Positions 6,145 to 6,532 of a DNA stretch of 6,532 nucleotides are shown piece after piece. The notes under the pieces were generated by a model. That model had not been told where the DNA came from and searched no databases. It worked only from the letters and a program-made list of their open reading frames with translations. The first letter of the stretch is position 1. Every line of letters begins with the position of its first letter. Both the position numbers and the translations under genes were made by a program. Source of the stretch: Syntrophaceae bacterium (GTDB lineage Bacteria > Desulfobacterota > Syntrophorhabdia > Syntrophorhabdales > WCHB1-27); NCBI GenBank assembly GCA_003165115.1, contig PLSJ01000384.1:10773-17304 (forward strand), written 5' to 3'.

Positions 6145-6532
6145 CTAGTCCAGGTAGAGCGATACCAGCCGTTTGCTCTTGATGTCCGCCAGCCCCTTGT
6201 CGGTGATCCTCAGAAAAGGGAGACCCGTGAAAGGTATGGTCTGGAGCGCCAGAAAGGGCTTGGGCATGGTCGACCCTATCTCCGCCATCCTCACGTCGAG
6301 CTCTTTTATCTTCTTCGCGTTCTCTTCCAGCGAGCACTCCGGGATAAGGCTGAACACGGGCATGGGGAACTCATAGCTTATTTTTCCCTTCCGTGATATC
6401 ACATAGCCCCCCTGAAGGTCTATCAGGCGGTTCACCACGCGTGCCATCTCCGCCTCCGAACTCCCCACGACGAGGATATTTCCCGTGTCCCAGGTAAGGT
6501 TGGTGGCAAAGGCGCCTTCCTTTATGCCTGTC
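6145..6532 (-). CDS. Adenine deaminase-like protein, C-terminal part
   Basis: This is an open frame of 128 residues plus TAG, entering from the right edge, so the N-terminal amidohydrolase domain with the metal site is not visible. The peptide includes KEGAFATNLTWDTGNILVVG, then SSEAEMARVVNRLIDLQGGYV, FSLIPECSLEENAKKI, MPKPFLALQTIPFTGLP and LRITDKGLADI. This order matches the adenine deaminase (Ade/AdeC) C-terminal domain, where GA(I/F)AxxxAHDSHNIxVVG, DEDMAxAVNxLxxxxGG, LPDPFMxLSFLxLPVIPxLKLTDxGL is usual. Here the AHDSHN-equivalent reads TWDTGN, so both histidines are replaced. The usual family reaction is adenine to hypoxanthine plus ammonia, but the divergent motif makes the substrate uncertain, so no symbol is given. 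thiL begins 16 bases downstream and its ribosome binding site overlaps this stop codon, indicating a shared transcript. Confidence 0.7.
   Translation of the reverse strand, partial: TGIKEGAFATNLTWDTGNILVVGSSEAEMARVVNRLIDLQGGYVISRKGKISYEFPMPVFSLIPECSLEENAKKIKELDVRMAEIGSTMPKPFLALQTIPFTGLPFLRITDKGLADIKSKRLVSLYLD

Noticed and set aside
1..6532. CRISPR arrays, tRNA/rRNA genes, insertion-sequence ends, long repeats
   Set aside because: Reading both strands showed no regularly spaced repeats, tRNA-like cloverleaf stretch, transposase motif or terminal inverted repeats; nearly all sequence is accounted for by protein genes.

Overview
The window is a GC-rich (by eye roughly 60%), densely coding bacterial segment. 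Ferredoxin-linked 2-oxoacid oxidation genes, a hydantoinase/oxoprolinase-family protein and a branched-chain-type solute-binding protein together suggest an anaerobic or syntrophic bacterium, for example a deltaproteobacterium-like (Desulfobacterota) lineage. That placement is inference; no taxonomic marker is present.

Plus strand, 1-5070. The 3' end of a hydantoinase B/oxoprolinase-family gene (1-176) is followed 49 bases later by a tightly packed three-gene cassette. This comprises a divergent IorA-like subunit (226-1449), iorB (1446-2003) and a full catalytic iorA with two C-terminal [4Fe-4S] clusters (2000-3760). Both junctions are 4-base ATGA overlaps, so translation is probably coupled. 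An 83-base gap then leads to a secreted periplasmic-binding protein (3844-5070) with a very strong ribosome binding site. No permease or ATPase genes accompany it here.

Minus strand, 6532-5106. The C-terminal part of an adenine deaminase-like gene (runs off the right edge, ends 6145) is followed 16 bases later by thiL, thiamine-monophosphate kinase (6128-5106). thiL converges on the binding-protein gene across a 35-base gap.

How the genes may work together: the binding protein would capture a carboxylate or amino-acid-like compound, the hydantoinase-family enzyme would perform an ATP-dependent ring opening or carboxylation, and the Ior complex would oxidise an (aryl)pyruvate-type 2-oxoacid to acyl-CoA plus CO2 and reduced ferredoxin. 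The Ior enzyme needs thiamine diphosphate and thiL makes it, but thiL lies on the opposite strand, so that link may be chance.

The most unusual item is the first cassette gene. It aligns by eye with IorA along most of its length but has lost the key thiamine-diphosphate/Mg residues, the CxxC motif and the ferredoxin domain. It looks like a dedicated pseudoenzyme subunit of a three-component Ior complex.
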